A stretch of DNA of 64,000 bases from assembly GCA_020853575.1 (NCBI GenBank), contig JADYYP010000012.1, forward strand, positions 124,001-188,000. Reading direction: 5' to 3'. The DNA is from Planctomycetota bacterium (GTDB taxonomy: Bacteria > Planctomycetota > UBA1135 > GCA-002686595). Of the stretch, positions 16,676 through 25,479 are shown piece by piece. Each line of letters begins with the position of its first letter. The first letter of the stretch is position 1. The notes under the pieces are model-generated. The model made no database searches. It saw only the letters and a program-made list of their open reading frames with translations, and was not told where the DNA came from. The position numbers and the translations under genes were made by a program.

Positions 16676-18124
16676 ATGAACGCGCCCACCGATCGCTCTC
16701 TTCCGGCCACGAGCCGCTGGCGCACGCTGGCGAGCTACGCGGCGATGCTGGCCGCGACCGGCGGCATCTACCTGTGGATCCGCTCGCGCGGCGAGCAGCT
16801 GCGCGCGCCCGTTGCGGCGCCCGCGACGCTCTCGGACGGACATGGGCACACTGGCGAGCTCGCGCAACTGTTGTTGGCGCTGGCGGCGATCACTTTGCTC
16901 GCGCGCCTGCTCGGCGGCGTGTTTCGTCGCTACCTGCGCCAGCCGCCAGTGATCGGCGAGATCGTCGCCGGATTGGTGCTGGGCCCGTCCGTGCTCGGGT
17001 TGTTGTGGCCGCAAGCGCACGCATTCCTGCTGCCCGAAAGCGTCGCGCCCTCGCTGGGTGTGATCAGCAAGATCGGCGTCGTGCTGTTCATGTTCCTGGT
17101 CGGGCTGGAGCTCGACCCCAAGCTCCTGCGCGGCAATACGCATTCGACCATCGCCGTCCCGCACGCCAGCATCGTCGTGCCGTTCCTGTTGGGCGCCACG
17201 CTGGCACTGTGGATCTACCCGCGCTACTCGAACGCCTCGGTGGGTTTCACCGCGTTCTCGCTGTTCATCGGCGTCTCGCTGTCGATCACCGCGTTTCCCG
17301 TGCTGGCCCGCATCCTGCGCGATCGACGCGCGCAGAAGACGCGTTTGGGGGCGACCGCGCTGGCGTGCGCTGCCGTCGACGACGTCAGCGCCTGGACACT
17401 GCTGGCGCTGGTGGTCGGCATCGCGACGGCCAAGATGAGCGGCGCGATGTGGACCGTGGCCTACGTGGCGCTGTACGTCGTCGGGATGTTGTTCGTGATC
17501 CGACCGCTGTTGCAGCGCTTCTTCGTGCGCCGCGAGCAACAGCGCGAAGGCCCGCTGACGCACTCCGCGCTGGCCTTCGTGTTCGTGGCGTTGCTGGCTT
17601 CGGCCGTCGCCACCGAGGCCATCGGGATCCACGCGCTATTCGGCGCCTTTTTGTTGGGAGCGATCCTGCCGCACGAAGGGCGTTTGGCGAGCGAGTTGCG
17701 CGGCAAGATCGAGGACGTCGTGTTGGTCCTGTTCCTGCCGAGCTTCTTCGCCTTCACGGGCCTGCGCACCAGCATCGGCCTGCTCGAATCGTCCCGTGAT
17801 TGGCTGTTCTGCGGCCTGATCGTCGCGGTTGCGATCGCTGGCAAGTTCGGTGGGTCGCTCGTCGCCGCCCGGCTCGCGGGCATGGGGTGGAGGCACTCCG
17901 CGGCGCTGGGGATCCTGATGAACACGCGCGGACTGATGGAGCTGATCGTGCTCAACCTGGGGCTCGACCTGGGCGTGATCTCACCGACGGTCTTCACGAT
18001 GATGGTGTTCATGGCGCTGGTGACGACCTTCATGGCCTCGCCGCTGCTGGACCTGCTGCTCGGGCGGCGCGGCTTCGAGGATCCACCGACCGGTGCCAGC
18101 GCGGTCGTGGTCGGTCCTGGTTGA
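16676..18124 (+). CDS. CPA2-family monovalent cation:proton antiporter
   Basis: A 482-residue membrane protein with about a dozen hydrophobic segments. It belongs to the CPA2 (NapA/KefB/GerN) exchangers. The family start of the first core helix, PPVIGEIVAGLVLGPSVLG, is present (~95-113), followed by VVLFMFLVGLELD. The ion-site pair of aspartates is in ALACAAVDDVSAW (~235), as in electrogenic Na+/H+ NapA-type members. NTRGLMELIVLNLG near the end is also typical. There is no C-terminal RCK/TrkA domain, so it is an unregulated-type exchanger of near-minimal length. The ATG at 16676 gives a short soluble leader. Confidence 0.88.
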   Translation: MNAPTDRSLPATSRWRTLASYAAMLAATGGIYLWIRSRGEQLRAPVAAPATLSDGHGHTGELAQLLLALAAITLLARLLGGVFRRYLRQPPVIGEIVAGLVLGPSVLGLLWPQAHAFLLPESVAPSLGVISKIGVVLFMFLVGLELDPKLLRGNTHSTIAVPHASIVVPFLLGATLALWIYPRYSNASVGFTAFSLFIGVSLSITAFPVLARILRDRRAQKTRLGATALACAAVDDVSAWTLLALVVGIATAKMSGAMWTVAYVALYVVGMLFVIRPLLQRFFVRREQQREGPLTHSALAFVFVALLASAVATEAIGIHALFGAFLLGAILPHEGRLASELRGKIEDVVLVLFLPSFFAFTGLRTSIGLLESSRDWLFCGLIVAVAIAGKFGGSLVAARLAGMGWRHSAALGILMNTRGLMELIVLNLGLDLGVISPTVFTMMVFMALVTTFMASPLLDLLLGRRGFEDPPTGASAVVVGPG

Positions 18125-18126
18125 GC

Positions 18127-18155
18127 GCTCGCGAAGAAGCGAAGGTGCGAGCTCG
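18127..18155 (+). repeat. Dispersed intergenic hairpin repeat, copy 1 (short form)
   Basis: Begins 2 nt after the antiporter stop codon. GCTCGC (18127-18132) pairs with GCGAGC (18147-18152) around a 14-nt loop. The sequence matches copies at 48498, 57071 and, more loosely, 22948. Only the first half of the longer element is present; instead of the second half there is a strong hairpin at 18165. Confidence 0.65.
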
Positions 18156-18164
18156 AAACGAATA

Positions 18165-18190
18165 GGGGGCGTCGACGAATCGACGCCCCC
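18165..18190. terminator. Perfect 11-bp hairpin between convergent genes
   Basis: GGGGGCGTCGA (18165-18175) and its exact complement (18180-18190) flank a CGAA tetraloop. There is no T-tract. It lies between the antiporter (plus) and the gene ending at 18405 (minus), the expected place for a bidirectional terminator or 3'-end stabiliser. Confidence 0.6.
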
Positions 18191-18404
18191 GCTGGAGCAA
18201 GGCGGCGCGCACGGCAGACCGCGGTGAAGACGCGGAATGCGCGCTGCCCGCCGGTGCCCGCCTCGATCTGCCGCGGCGCTCCCCGTGAGAGCACCGTCCT
18301 GATCCGACTCGCGCGGCGTGCGCCGACTCCAGGTTTCAACCTTCGCGGGATACGACGCAGGCGCGGTGCCCTGGGTTCCGTTCCGCGCGGCGAACCCGCG
18401 CGGC

Positions 18405-20678
18405 TCAACGCACGCTCGGCGCGAGCGCCGGATAGGGCCCGGGGCCTTGGTGCGCTCGCAGCACTGCGTCGTCGGGTTCGAGCGCGAGCAACTCCGCCAC
18501 GGCCGGGGCGCCCCGCGGATCTCCGGCGCGCACGCGCGCGATGGCCAGCTCGCGGCGCACCTCGAATCGCGAGGCGTGCGGCCCTGGCACGCGCTCGAGC
18601 TGCTCGATGGCCTCGGCAGCGCGCTCGGTCGCGAGCAGGCAGCGCGCGCGCAACAGCGCCGACTCGACGTCGCCCGGGCGCAGCTCCAGCACGCGCGCCA
18701 GTCGCGCCGCCGCGCCGGTGGGGTCGAGCATTTCGATGTCCGCCTGTGCCAGCACGCGCTCGAGCTCCGGCCATGGCGCGTAGCGCCGGGCGATCGGCTC
18801 GATGTCGCGCTCGATGCGCTCGAGATCGCGCTTGCCGATCAGCGTGCGCGCGAGACTCTCGATCAGATCGCGCTCGAAGCGCGCGGGCTCGCGCTGGCTC
18901 AGATCGCTCACCCACACGGCCAGGGCTCGATCGTCGAGCTCGATACGCTCCGCGCGCGACTCGTAGGGCGAGCTCGGCACCTGCGCGGCGAAATGCAGCG
19001 CGAGTCCACGCGCAGACGGCGAGTGCTGGTCGTTGCGCGCGGCGGACGCCAGGCGCTCCGCCACGCGCCGCGTGTTCGCGCGCATCCGTTGCTCGCGGGT
19101 CTCGAAGGCTCGCTCCAGCGCCGAGCGCGCGGGGAGAGCTTCGCCGGCCGGCAGCTCGCCGTCGGAGCCCAGACCGACGTAGATGCGCTCGAGATCCGCG
19201 ACGCAGACTTGGACGCGCGGCGGCCAGGCGCATTGCGCGATCGGCTCGGCGGCATCGAACCATGCGATGAAGGTCGTCGTCGGAGGCACGAGCGGCGGCA
19301 CGACGCTCGGCACCAGGCCTTCGATCGGCGCGACGCACACCGCGTCGTACTCACCGGCGAGGACGGCCTGCTCCGCCTCCTCGGGAGACAGCAGGCGCAG
19401 CTCCGCCGGGTCGAGATCGGAGGGCACGTAGAGTGCATCGACGACTTCGCGCAGGGCCTCGTAGAACGGTGCGCTGCAGTCGACGCGCTCGACGCCGACC
19501 GCCTGCAGTGCGCGCTGTCGCTCGGGCGTCACCACGCCGACCAGCAACACGCGCCGGGCGCCGGACAGACGGGCGAACATGCGCTCCTCGGCCTCGAGCT
19601 CGTCGCCCAGCGCCGTCCAACGCGAACGCTCCAGGCAGGCGACGCGCTGGCCGTCGCGCTCCTCGACCGTGACGCGGCCGAAGCGCGTCTCGATCGAGCG
19701 CACGACCGCGACGGGCGCGAGTGCGCGCGGATCGTGGAGCAGCTCGGTCGAGGGTGCGCGCAACGGGAGTGCTGCGCCGAGCGCGACTCCGCCTGCGATC
19801 CATGCATAGCGCGCCGACGATTGGGCCAGCGTCAGGAGGGCGCCGAGCGCCAGCGCGGGCAGCGCGAACACACGCGCCGCGATCAGCAGGTCCGCGAGCG
19901 GCGAGTGCAGCGCATCGAAGGACACGTTCCATGGCGCCGCAGAGAGGTAGCGTTCGAGAGGCTCGCGCTCGCCGAAGAGTTGCGCGACGGAGTGTGCGTC
20001 CCAGGTCGCCGCGAGCGCCAAGGCCGACACGCCGAGCACGACAGCCCGCGGGAGTGCTCCGTGGCGCAGGAAGGGCCATGCGGTGCACGCGCCGAGTGCG
20101 GTCCAACCCGCGGCCGCGGCGAGCAGTGTCGCGCTGCTCTCGGGAGCGCACGCACCAGACCACTGCAGCGCGTCTCCCGCGCTGCGCATCCGAGCCGCAC
20201 TCGCGATCGCGAGCACGCCGAGCAAACCCTCGATCCAGTGCGCACGCAGCGAAGCGCCGCGCGCGGGCAGCGGGAATCCGATCGCCAGGAAGGCCAGCAG
20301 TGCGGCGATGACGGTCGCGGCGATCACGGCCGAGGTGCCGCTGAACGTCGCTTCGCGTCCGACGAGGAAGACGTGCGCGAGCGTGGCGCTGGCGAATCCA
20401 AGCGAGAACGAGGGCAGCGCGCCGCTCCGGCCGGCTCGGGCCACGGCGCGGAACGCGACGCTCCCCGCGAGCAACGCGGGCACGGCGTGGAGCAGCGTGA
20501 GGTCCATGTCCGGGACCCCCGGCGCCAACCAGCTCGCGCTGCGATCGGCCCCCAAGCTCGACGCCAGTGCGCCGCTGATGCAACCCGCGACGGCACAGCG
20601 CGCCAACGGCATACGCATCGGCGTCTGCGCGCTCGGCCGCGCATCGCGACGCGTCGGTTCGGGGTGCTCGAGGGTCAT
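18405..20678 (-). CDS. Polytopic membrane protein with spermidine-synthase-like and TPR-like parts
   Basis: A 757-residue protein. The N-terminal ~320 residues hold several hydrophobic helices. A soluble middle region (~330-480) contains GARRVLLVGVV and a GVERVDCSAPFYEALREVVDAL-like stretch, resembling the Rossmann core of membrane-fused spermidine synthase-like proteins common in planctomycetes. A glycine-rich SAM loop is not convincing. The C-terminal part is TPR-like (PTGAAARLARVLELRPGDVE then ELLALEPDDAVLRAH). The ATG at 20678 places the first membrane helix near residue 30. The fold assignment of the middle region is tentative. It lies 95 nt downstream of yciB and may be co-transcribed with it. 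Confidence 0.6.
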   Translation of the reverse strand: MTLEHPEPTRRDARPSAQTPMRMPLARCAVAGCISGALASSLGADRSASWLAPGVPDMDLTLLHAVPALLAGSVAFRAVARAGRSGALPSFSLGFASATLAHVFLVGREATFSGTSAVIAATVIAALLAFLAIGFPLPARGASLRAHWIEGLLGVLAIASAARMRSAGDALQWSGACAPESSATLLAAAAGWTALGACTAWPFLRHGALPRAVVLGVSALALAATWDAHSVAQLFGEREPLERYLSAAPWNVSFDALHSPLADLLIAARVFALPALALGALLTLAQSSARYAWIAGGVALGAALPLRAPSTELLHDPRALAPVAVVRSIETRFGRVTVEERDGQRVACLERSRWTALGDELEAEERMFARLSGARRVLLVGVVTPERQRALQAVGVERVDCSAPFYEALREVVDALYVPSDLDPAELRLLSPEEAEQAVLAGEYDAVCVAPIEGLVPSVVPPLVPPTTTFIAWFDAAEPIAQCAWPPRVQVCVADLERIYVGLGSDGELPAGEALPARSALERAFETREQRMRANTRRVAERLASAARNDQHSPSARGLALHFAAQVPSSPYESRAERIELDDRALAVWVSDLSQREPARFERDLIESLARTLIGKRDLERIERDIEPIARRYAPWPELERVLAQADIEMLDPTGAAARLARVLELRPGDVESALLRARCLLATERAAEAIEQLERVPGPHASRFEVRRELAIARVRAGDPRGAPAVAELLALEPDDAVLRAHQGPGPYPALAPSVR

Positions 20679-20773
20679 GGCGACAAGGCGCTCGGAGTCG
20701 TGCGCGCCCGACTCTTCGGCGAAATCCCGGGGCACACCGTAGCGCGGGCCGCGGCTCGCGTCCCGGCGCTTCG

Positions 20774-21364
20774 CTAGCCCTTCTCGCCGGAGCTCGGCAA
20801 CGCGTGGCGCTTGAACAGCGCCATCTGCGTCAGCATGAACACGATCGTCGCCACGGGCAGGCCGCCAACCTTGAACCAGACCCACTGATCCGTGGTGAGC
20901 TGCGTGCGCACGAGCTCGTTGGCGAGCGCCAGCGCCAACGAAAACAGCGCGAAGCGCAGCGTGAATTTGCGCCAGCCGGCGTCGTCGATCGCGAGCGAGG
21001 TCCCGAGCAGGTGCTTGACCAGTAGCTTGTCGAAGGCCAGACCGATCAGCAGCGCCAGGCCGATCAGCACCTCGATCACGGTCACCTTGACCTTGATGAA
21101 CAGGTCGCTGTCGAGCCACACGGTCAATCCGCCGAAGACCAGCACGAAGCCGAGCATGACCCAGGTCATCGGCGAGACCTTGCGCTCGACGTGCCACGAA
21201 TAGGCGATCGCCAACACCATGGCGACCATGAACGCCGCCGTGCCCCAGCGGATGCCGAGCTTCGAGTTCGCCACCAAGAACACCAGCAACGGGCCGAAAT
21301 CCACCGCGAATTTGGCGTTGGGGGAGAGCTTGGGCGGCGTGGAGCTCGCAGGGTCGGCAGTCAT
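20774..21364 (-). CDS. yciB: YciB/IspZ-type intracellular septation protein A family membrane protein
   Basis: A 196-residue, five-to-six-helix inner-membrane protein of the YciB family. Typical opening: KFAVDFGPLLVFLVANSK (~17-34), then FIKVKVTVIEVLIGLALL and GWRKFTLRFALFSLALALANE, and VWFKVGGLPVATIVFMLTQ near the end. Enterobacterial YciB affects envelope integrity and septation through an unknown mechanism. Length fits the family. The ATG at 21364 is the only sensible start. Confidence 0.85.
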   Translation of the reverse strand: MTADPASSTPPKLSPNAKFAVDFGPLLVFLVANSKLGIRWGTAAFMVAMVLAIAYSWHVERKVSPMTWVMLGFVLVFGGLTVWLDSDLFIKVKVTVIEVLIGLALLIGLAFDKLLVKHLLGTSLAIDDAGWRKFTLRFALFSLALALANELVRTQLTTDQWVWFKVGGLPVATIVFMLTQMALFKRHALPSSGEKG

Positions 21365-21658
21365 CGCGCGCGTAGGCTACGAAGCGCGCCCCGCATCGAA
21401 CAGTGGCGCGCTGCGCACACGAGCCGCTGCTGCACGCCGATCCCCAAGCGGCTGGCCAACTCCGCGGCGCGCCCCGCCGCGTGTCGCCGAGGACGCACCC
21501 ACCGATCGGGGGCGAGATCGCTCCGTGCGGCGCGTTCCCGCCCGTGGGTGAGCCAGCGGCGAGCTTTTGCACGCGCTCTTTGCTCGACGCGGCCGTGATC
21601 GAACGCACAATGTCGAAGCTCGCAGTCTCGGTCGTCCTCGCTCCCAGGGAGTCTCGCC

Positions 21659-22945
21659 ATGCGCCTTCGCACACTCGTCGTCCTCGCAATCACGAGCTTC
21701 GTTCCGGCTTGCATCGTCCACGTGCACGACGGATCCGTGCAGACGATCGGACTCGCCGAGCCGCTCTCGGCCACCGCGCAGCGCGAGACGGAGCTGCCGC
21801 TGGCGCTGAGCGCAGGTCAAAAGCTCGAGCTCTCGACCAAGACCGGCTCGGTCGTCGTGCGCGCCGGCGGCGCGGCGAGCCCGCGTGCCCGCGCCAAGCT
21901 GACGATGAACGCGCGCGACGACGAAGAGGCGCGCACGGCGCTCGAGCGCTTCGATGTCGCGGCGGTCGAGACGCTGGACGGTTGGAAGCTCGAGGTGCGC
22001 GGAGAGCCCTTGGTCGTGCACAGCGGCACCCAGCGCATCGAGCTCACGCCGCGCGTCGATTTCGAGTTGGACCTGCCCGCGGGAGTGCGCCTCGATGCGC
22101 GCTCGGGCTCCGGTGACCTGTCCGCGACCGGTGCGCTGGCCGCGACGCTCCTCGAGACGAACTACGGCTCGATCGCCGCCGACGGTGTGCGCGGCGCGCT
22201 GACCGCGAGCACCAAGTCCGGCGCGGTTCGCGTCGCGCGTGTCGAGGGCGATCTCGAGGCCCGGTCGAGCTACGGCAGTGTCGAGGCCGCGGACATCAGT
22301 GGCTCGAAGATCGTCGTCGCGAGCTCCTCGGGCAACGTCGCGCTCCGTGGGGCGCGCGCGGAGTCGATCAACGCCGAGACCAAGTACGGCAGCGTGGAGG
22401 TTCGCGATGCGCGCGGTGCGCTCGTCGCCAAGAGCGGCTCGGGCAACGTGACAGGGGAAGCGCTGGAGGGTGCGACGCTGCTCCTGCATTCGAACTACGG
22501 CCAGATCGCTGTGCGCGGAGCCAAGGGCGCGCTCGATCTGCACTCGAGCTCGGGCAACGTGCGCATCAGTGAAGGCGAAGGAGCGCTCAAGGCGCACTCG
22601 AACTACGGTGCGCTCGAGGCGGAGGGCGTGTGGAACTCCGTGCAGGCGAGCAGTTCCTCGGGCACTGTCGCCGTGCGCGCGCTGGGGGGCAGCGCACGCA
22701 CGGGCGAGTGGAGCCTGTCCTCGGGCTACGGCTCGGTGAAGCTCGCGGTCCCCGACGATTTCACGTGCGCGCTCGACGCCGTGACCAACTACGGCAGCGC
22801 CTCGTGCGCCTTTCCGGTCACGATCGAGGCCGGCGCGCGCTCGAAGGACGGACGGCTGGTGGGCCAGATCGGCAACGGTGGTCCGCGGGTCACCCTGCGC
22901 TCCAAGAGCGGCGATGTCGTGCTCGACAAGCTGCGCTCGCAGTGA
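21659..22945 (+). CDS. DUF4097-type beta-solenoid lipoprotein
   Basis: A 428-residue exported protein with a lipobox-like SFVPAC (Cys near residue 18), preceded by the ribosome site CAGGGAG at good spacing. The body is a DUF4097-like beta-helix (putative adhesin domain). It is a ladder of ~19-20-residue coils ending alternately in YGS-type (NYGSI, SYGSV, KYGSV, NYGQI, NYGAL, GYGSV) and SGN-type (KSGAV, SSGNV, GSGNV, SSGNV, SSGTV) turns. The real repeat is therefore two coils of about 39 residues. Members often occur near anti-sigma or PspC-type systems, but no such gene is adjacent here. Binding role is inferred only. Confidence 0.8.
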   Translation: MRLRTLVVLAITSFVPACIVHVHDGSVQTIGLAEPLSATAQRETELPLALSAGQKLELSTKTGSVVVRAGGAASPRARAKLTMNARDDEEARTALERFDVAAVETLDGWKLEVRGEPLVVHSGTQRIELTPRVDFELDLPAGVRLDARSGSGDLSATGALAATLLETNYGSIAADGVRGALTASTKSGAVRVARVEGDLEARSSYGSVEAADISGSKIVVASSSGNVALRGARAESINAETKYGSVEVRDARGALVAKSGSGNVTGEALEGATLLLHSNYGQIAVRGAKGALDLHSSSGNVRISEGEGALKAHSNYGALEAEGVWNSVQASSSSGTVAVRALGGSARTGEWSLSSGYGSVKLAVPDDFTCALDAVTNYGSASCAFPVTIEAGARSKDGRLVGQIGNGGPRVTLRSKSGDVVLDKLRSQ

Positions 22946-22947
22946 GA

Positions 22948-23017
22948 GCTCGGCGAGCACTGGGAGCACGAGCCCTCGGGAGGTTGGGTGCCGCCGTCGA
23001 CCGGAGGGAGCCGGACG
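22948..23017 (+). repeat. Dispersed intergenic hairpin repeat, copy 2 (diverged)
   Basis: Starts 2 nt after the DUF4097 stop. GCTCG (22948-22952) pairs with CGAGC (22969-22973). A mismatched sixth pair then encloses a 14-nt loop, as in the other copies. Downstream it keeps CCTCG, GGGTGCCGCCGTCG (22986-22999) and CCGGACG (23011-23017), matching the 48498 copy in order and spacing. It is more diverged than the other copies. Confidence 0.5.
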
Positions 23018-23071
23018 CAGGCAGCCCGAGCTCATCCAGCGCCGAATCATCGACGCGCCTTCACGGACAGC

Positions 23072-23106
23072 GACCGCGCGACGGATCTCGCGATCCGCGC
23101 GCGGTC
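23072..23106. terminator. Long hairpin between convergent genes
   Basis: GACCGCGCG, a bulged A, then CGGATC (23072-23087) pairs with GATCCG plus CGCGCGGTC (23092-23106) across a TCGC loop. This gives 15 base pairs with one bulge. It lies between the DUF4097 gene (plus) and the HAF-repeat gene (minus), as expected of a bidirectional terminator, though without a T-tract. Confidence 0.6.
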
Positions 23107-23132
23107 GGCTGTTCGAGCGCCCCCGCGCTCTC

Positions 23133-24134
23133 TCACAGCGTGTGGAAGCCGATGGCGGCGCCGTTGGCCGCCAGCGCGAGTCCCACGACCACGTTGCCAT
23201 CGAGGTCGACGTCGTACGCGGCCGTGAGCACGGTTCCGCTCGGCAGGCCCGCCGCGAGCAGCTGGGTCATGTCCTTCATGCTCGAGCCCGGCGACTGCAG
23301 GTCGAGCACGAACGCGCGGCTCACACCGCCGCCGAACTCGCACTGACCGACCACCCAACGACCGTCCTTGCTGACTCCGTGCGCGTGCGACGCGACCGAG
23401 CCCTGCAGGAAACCCAGGAGCTGCAGGCCGCCGCTCGCGGTCCAGGCGAAGGCTTCGCCGTTCATCGTGCCCACGACCACGCTGCCGTTGGCGCTCACAT
23501 CGCGCGCGGTGCCGTTGCCGCTGCCCATCGGGCTCAGCAGTTGGTAGCTCTGCGTCAGCACGTCGAAGCGGAACGGCAGGTCGGCGAATCCGTTCGCGGG
23601 GTCGGTCGTCGCGCCGACGACGTAGCGACCGTTGCCGCTCAGGCCCTCGGTCTTCGAACCGCCGGTCGGAGTCAGGGCGCCGAGCTCGACCACCGTGCCG
23701 GTGGTCAGCTCGATCCAGCGTGAGCGCAGCACGCCGCCCAAGCTGTAGCTGCCCGCGAGCACCAACCCCGAGGTCGACACGTCGTTGCAGTCGAAGCCGA
23801 ACACCGGCGTCATGTCGTAGACCATGGCCGGTGTCCAGGCGAAGGTCTGCAGCCCCTGTGCGCCGACGGCGACCAGACCGTCGCCGCTGACTCCGCCGGA
23901 AAGGAAGTAGGCCGCGCCGCCGCTGGCGTTGAAGGGCGCGAAGGCCGTGCTCGCGACGGTGTAGATGCCCGGTGCCGCGTTGGGTCCGACGGAGTTGCCG
24001 AGGATCGTCGAGCCGTCCTCGGACACCGCCAGAGCTTCCGACAGCTGCGGAACGAGCTTGACGTCGGTGAAGGTCTGCGCCTTGGCGGCGGCCGAGAACA
24101 GGACGAGAGCGGAGAGGATCGAGAGTGTCTTCAT
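23133..24134 (-). CDS. Secreted HAF-repeat / beta-propeller-like protein
   Basis: A 333-residue protein with a cleavable signal peptide (MKTLSILSALVLFSAAAKAQ, probable cut after AKA). The mature part holds repeated HAF-type units (AxAVSEDGSTILGNS, GGVSGDGLVAVGA, GLSGNGRYVVGATT, DVSANGSVVVGTM, GVSKDGRWVVGQC, DVDLDGNVVVGLA). Each is followed by a beta segment, as in extracellular HAF proteins that probably fold as a propeller. The units alternate with phrases such as AFAWTASGGLQLLGFL. Function is unknown, and the role is probably extracellular. It is a stand-alone gene. Confidence 0.75.
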   Translation of the reverse strand: MKTLSILSALVLFSAAAKAQTFTDVKLVPQLSEALAVSEDGSTILGNSVGPNAAPGIYTVASTAFAPFNASGGAAYFLSGGVSGDGLVAVGAQGLQTFAWTPAMVYDMTPVFGFDCNDVSTSGLVLAGSYSLGGVLRSRWIELTTGTVVELGALTPTGGSKTEGLSGNGRYVVGATTDPANGFADLPFRFDVLTQSYQLLSPMGSGNGTARDVSANGSVVVGTMNGEAFAWTASGGLQLLGFLQGSVASHAHGVSKDGRWVVGQCEFGGGVSRAFVLDLQSPGSSMKDMTQLLAAGLPSGTVLTAAYDVDLDGNVVVGLALAANGAAIGFHTL

Positions 24135-24353
24135 GGTGAGTTCGTGGAGCGCTTCTGCGGTTGTTGGCGCACCCGCCGATTCGCCGCCGCGCGCGGGTCA
24201 TGGACGCGCGCGAGCCGGAGTGCGAGTGCCGCGGGGTGTTCCCGCCGCGAGCGTTCGCAGACTCAGCATTCCGGCGGAAACTCGCTGCCCCAGGCGCCCG
24301 CGGAGCTGGTTGGCGAGCTGGACCCGCGCACGTGGTGCGCTAGCTTGGGCGCG

Positions 24354-25439
24354 ATGTCGCGCACGGAGCTCGCCGCAACCAAGCGCTCGGATCTGCAGCG
24401 CTCCTTGCTCGCCTGGTACGCCGGCGCCAAGCGCGATCTGCCCTGGCGCCGCACGCGCGATCCCTATGCCATCTGGATCAGCGAGGCGATGGCGCAGCAG
24501 ACCCGCGTCGAGGTCGTGGTCGACTACTGGGCGCGTTTCCTCGAGCGTTTTCCGACGGTCAGCGCGCTGGCGGCCGCGCGCGAGGACGAAGTGCTGGCCC
24601 TGTGGAGCGGGCTGGGCTACTACCGGCGCGCGCGCGATCTGCACGCTGCGGCGCGGCTGATCGTCGAGCGCTTCGCCGGCCAGTTCCCGAGCGCTCCCGA
24701 GCACGTGCGCGAGTTGCCCGGAGTCGGGCCCTACACCGCCGGCGCCGTGCTCTCGATCGCTTTCGACGCGCCCGAGGCCTTGGTCGACGGCAACGTCGTG
24801 CGCGTGCTCTCGCGCTGGTTCGCGAAAGACGCCGCGCCCTCGGCGGCGCAGGCCTGGGCTTGGGAGGTCGCGCGCGAGCTGGTGCCCGCGCCGCGCGGCG
24901 CCGGTGAGTGGAACCAAGCGCTGATGGAGCTCGGCGCGACCGTGTGCTCACCGCGCGTTCCCGATTGCGCCGCCTGTCCAGTCGCCCACGCCTGCGCGGC
25001 GCGCGAGCTCGGACTTCAGGCTGTCTTGCCGCGGCCCAAGCCGCGCAAGGCGCCGGTCGAGGTCGAGCTCGTGGCCTTCGTCGTCGAGCGCAACTCCAAG
25101 GTGCTGCTCGAACAACGTCCCGCCGGCGGGCGCATGGCCGGGTTGTGGCAGTTCCCCACCGTCCAGAAGAGCCCGCGAGGCGCGCGGGCCGCCAAGCTCT
25201 TTCCGCTGGAGCTCGAGTGCGAGATCCGCGGCGGCGACGAGCTCGGCGTGACGGCGCACGGCATCACGCACCACCGCATCCGGCTCGTCGTGCAACGCGG
25301 GACGATGCGCGCGCGCTCGCTGCCCGCCCATTGGCGCTGGGTCGAGCTCGACGCGCTCCACACTTGGGCACTGACCGGCATGGCGGCCAAGGTGCTCGCT
25401 CAAGCGTTCGGCCGAAAGCACCGAAGAACCCGCGAATGA
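24354..25439 (+). CDS. mutY: A/G-specific adenine DNA glycosylase MutY
   Basis: A 361-residue HhH-GPD base-excision repair enzyme that removes adenine opposite 8-oxoguanine. Motifs: SEAMAQQTRVEVV (catalytic Glu region; the usual MLQQT reads MAQQT), LGYYRRARDLH, the helix-hairpin-helix LPGVGPYTAGAVLSIAF, and catalytic Asp in LVDGNVVRVLSRWF. The Fe-S cysteines CSPRVPDCAACPVAHAC fit C-x6-C-x2-C-x5-C. The C-terminal NUDIX-like 8-oxoG recognition domain (~225-355) is present (LEQRPAGGRMAGLWQFP, HGITHHRIRL). The ATG at 24354 matches the family N-terminus. Length is normal. Confidence 0.95.
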   Translation: MSRTELAATKRSDLQRSLLAWYAGAKRDLPWRRTRDPYAIWISEAMAQQTRVEVVVDYWARFLERFPTVSALAAAREDEVLALWSGLGYYRRARDLHAAARLIVERFAGQFPSAPEHVRELPGVGPYTAGAVLSIAFDAPEALVDGNVVRVLSRWFAKDAAPSAAQAWAWEVARELVPAPRGAGEWNQALMELGATVCSPRVPDCAACPVAHACAARELGLQAVLPRPKPRKAPVEVELVAFVVERNSKVLLEQRPAGGRMAGLWQFPTVQKSPRGARAAKLFPLELECEIRGGDELGVTAHGITHHRIRLVVQRGTMRARSLPAHWRWVELDALHTWALTGMAAKVLAQAFGRKHRRTRE

Positions 25440-25479
25440 CTCGCGCCGGGCGCCTTGGTAGGCTCCGCGCGCAATCCCC

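Noticed and set aside
14344..16725. A 793-codon minus-strand frame opposite the carboxypeptidase-regulatory-like gene.
   Set aside because: The plus frame has a signal helix and repeated beta-sandwich phrases. The minus frame has none.
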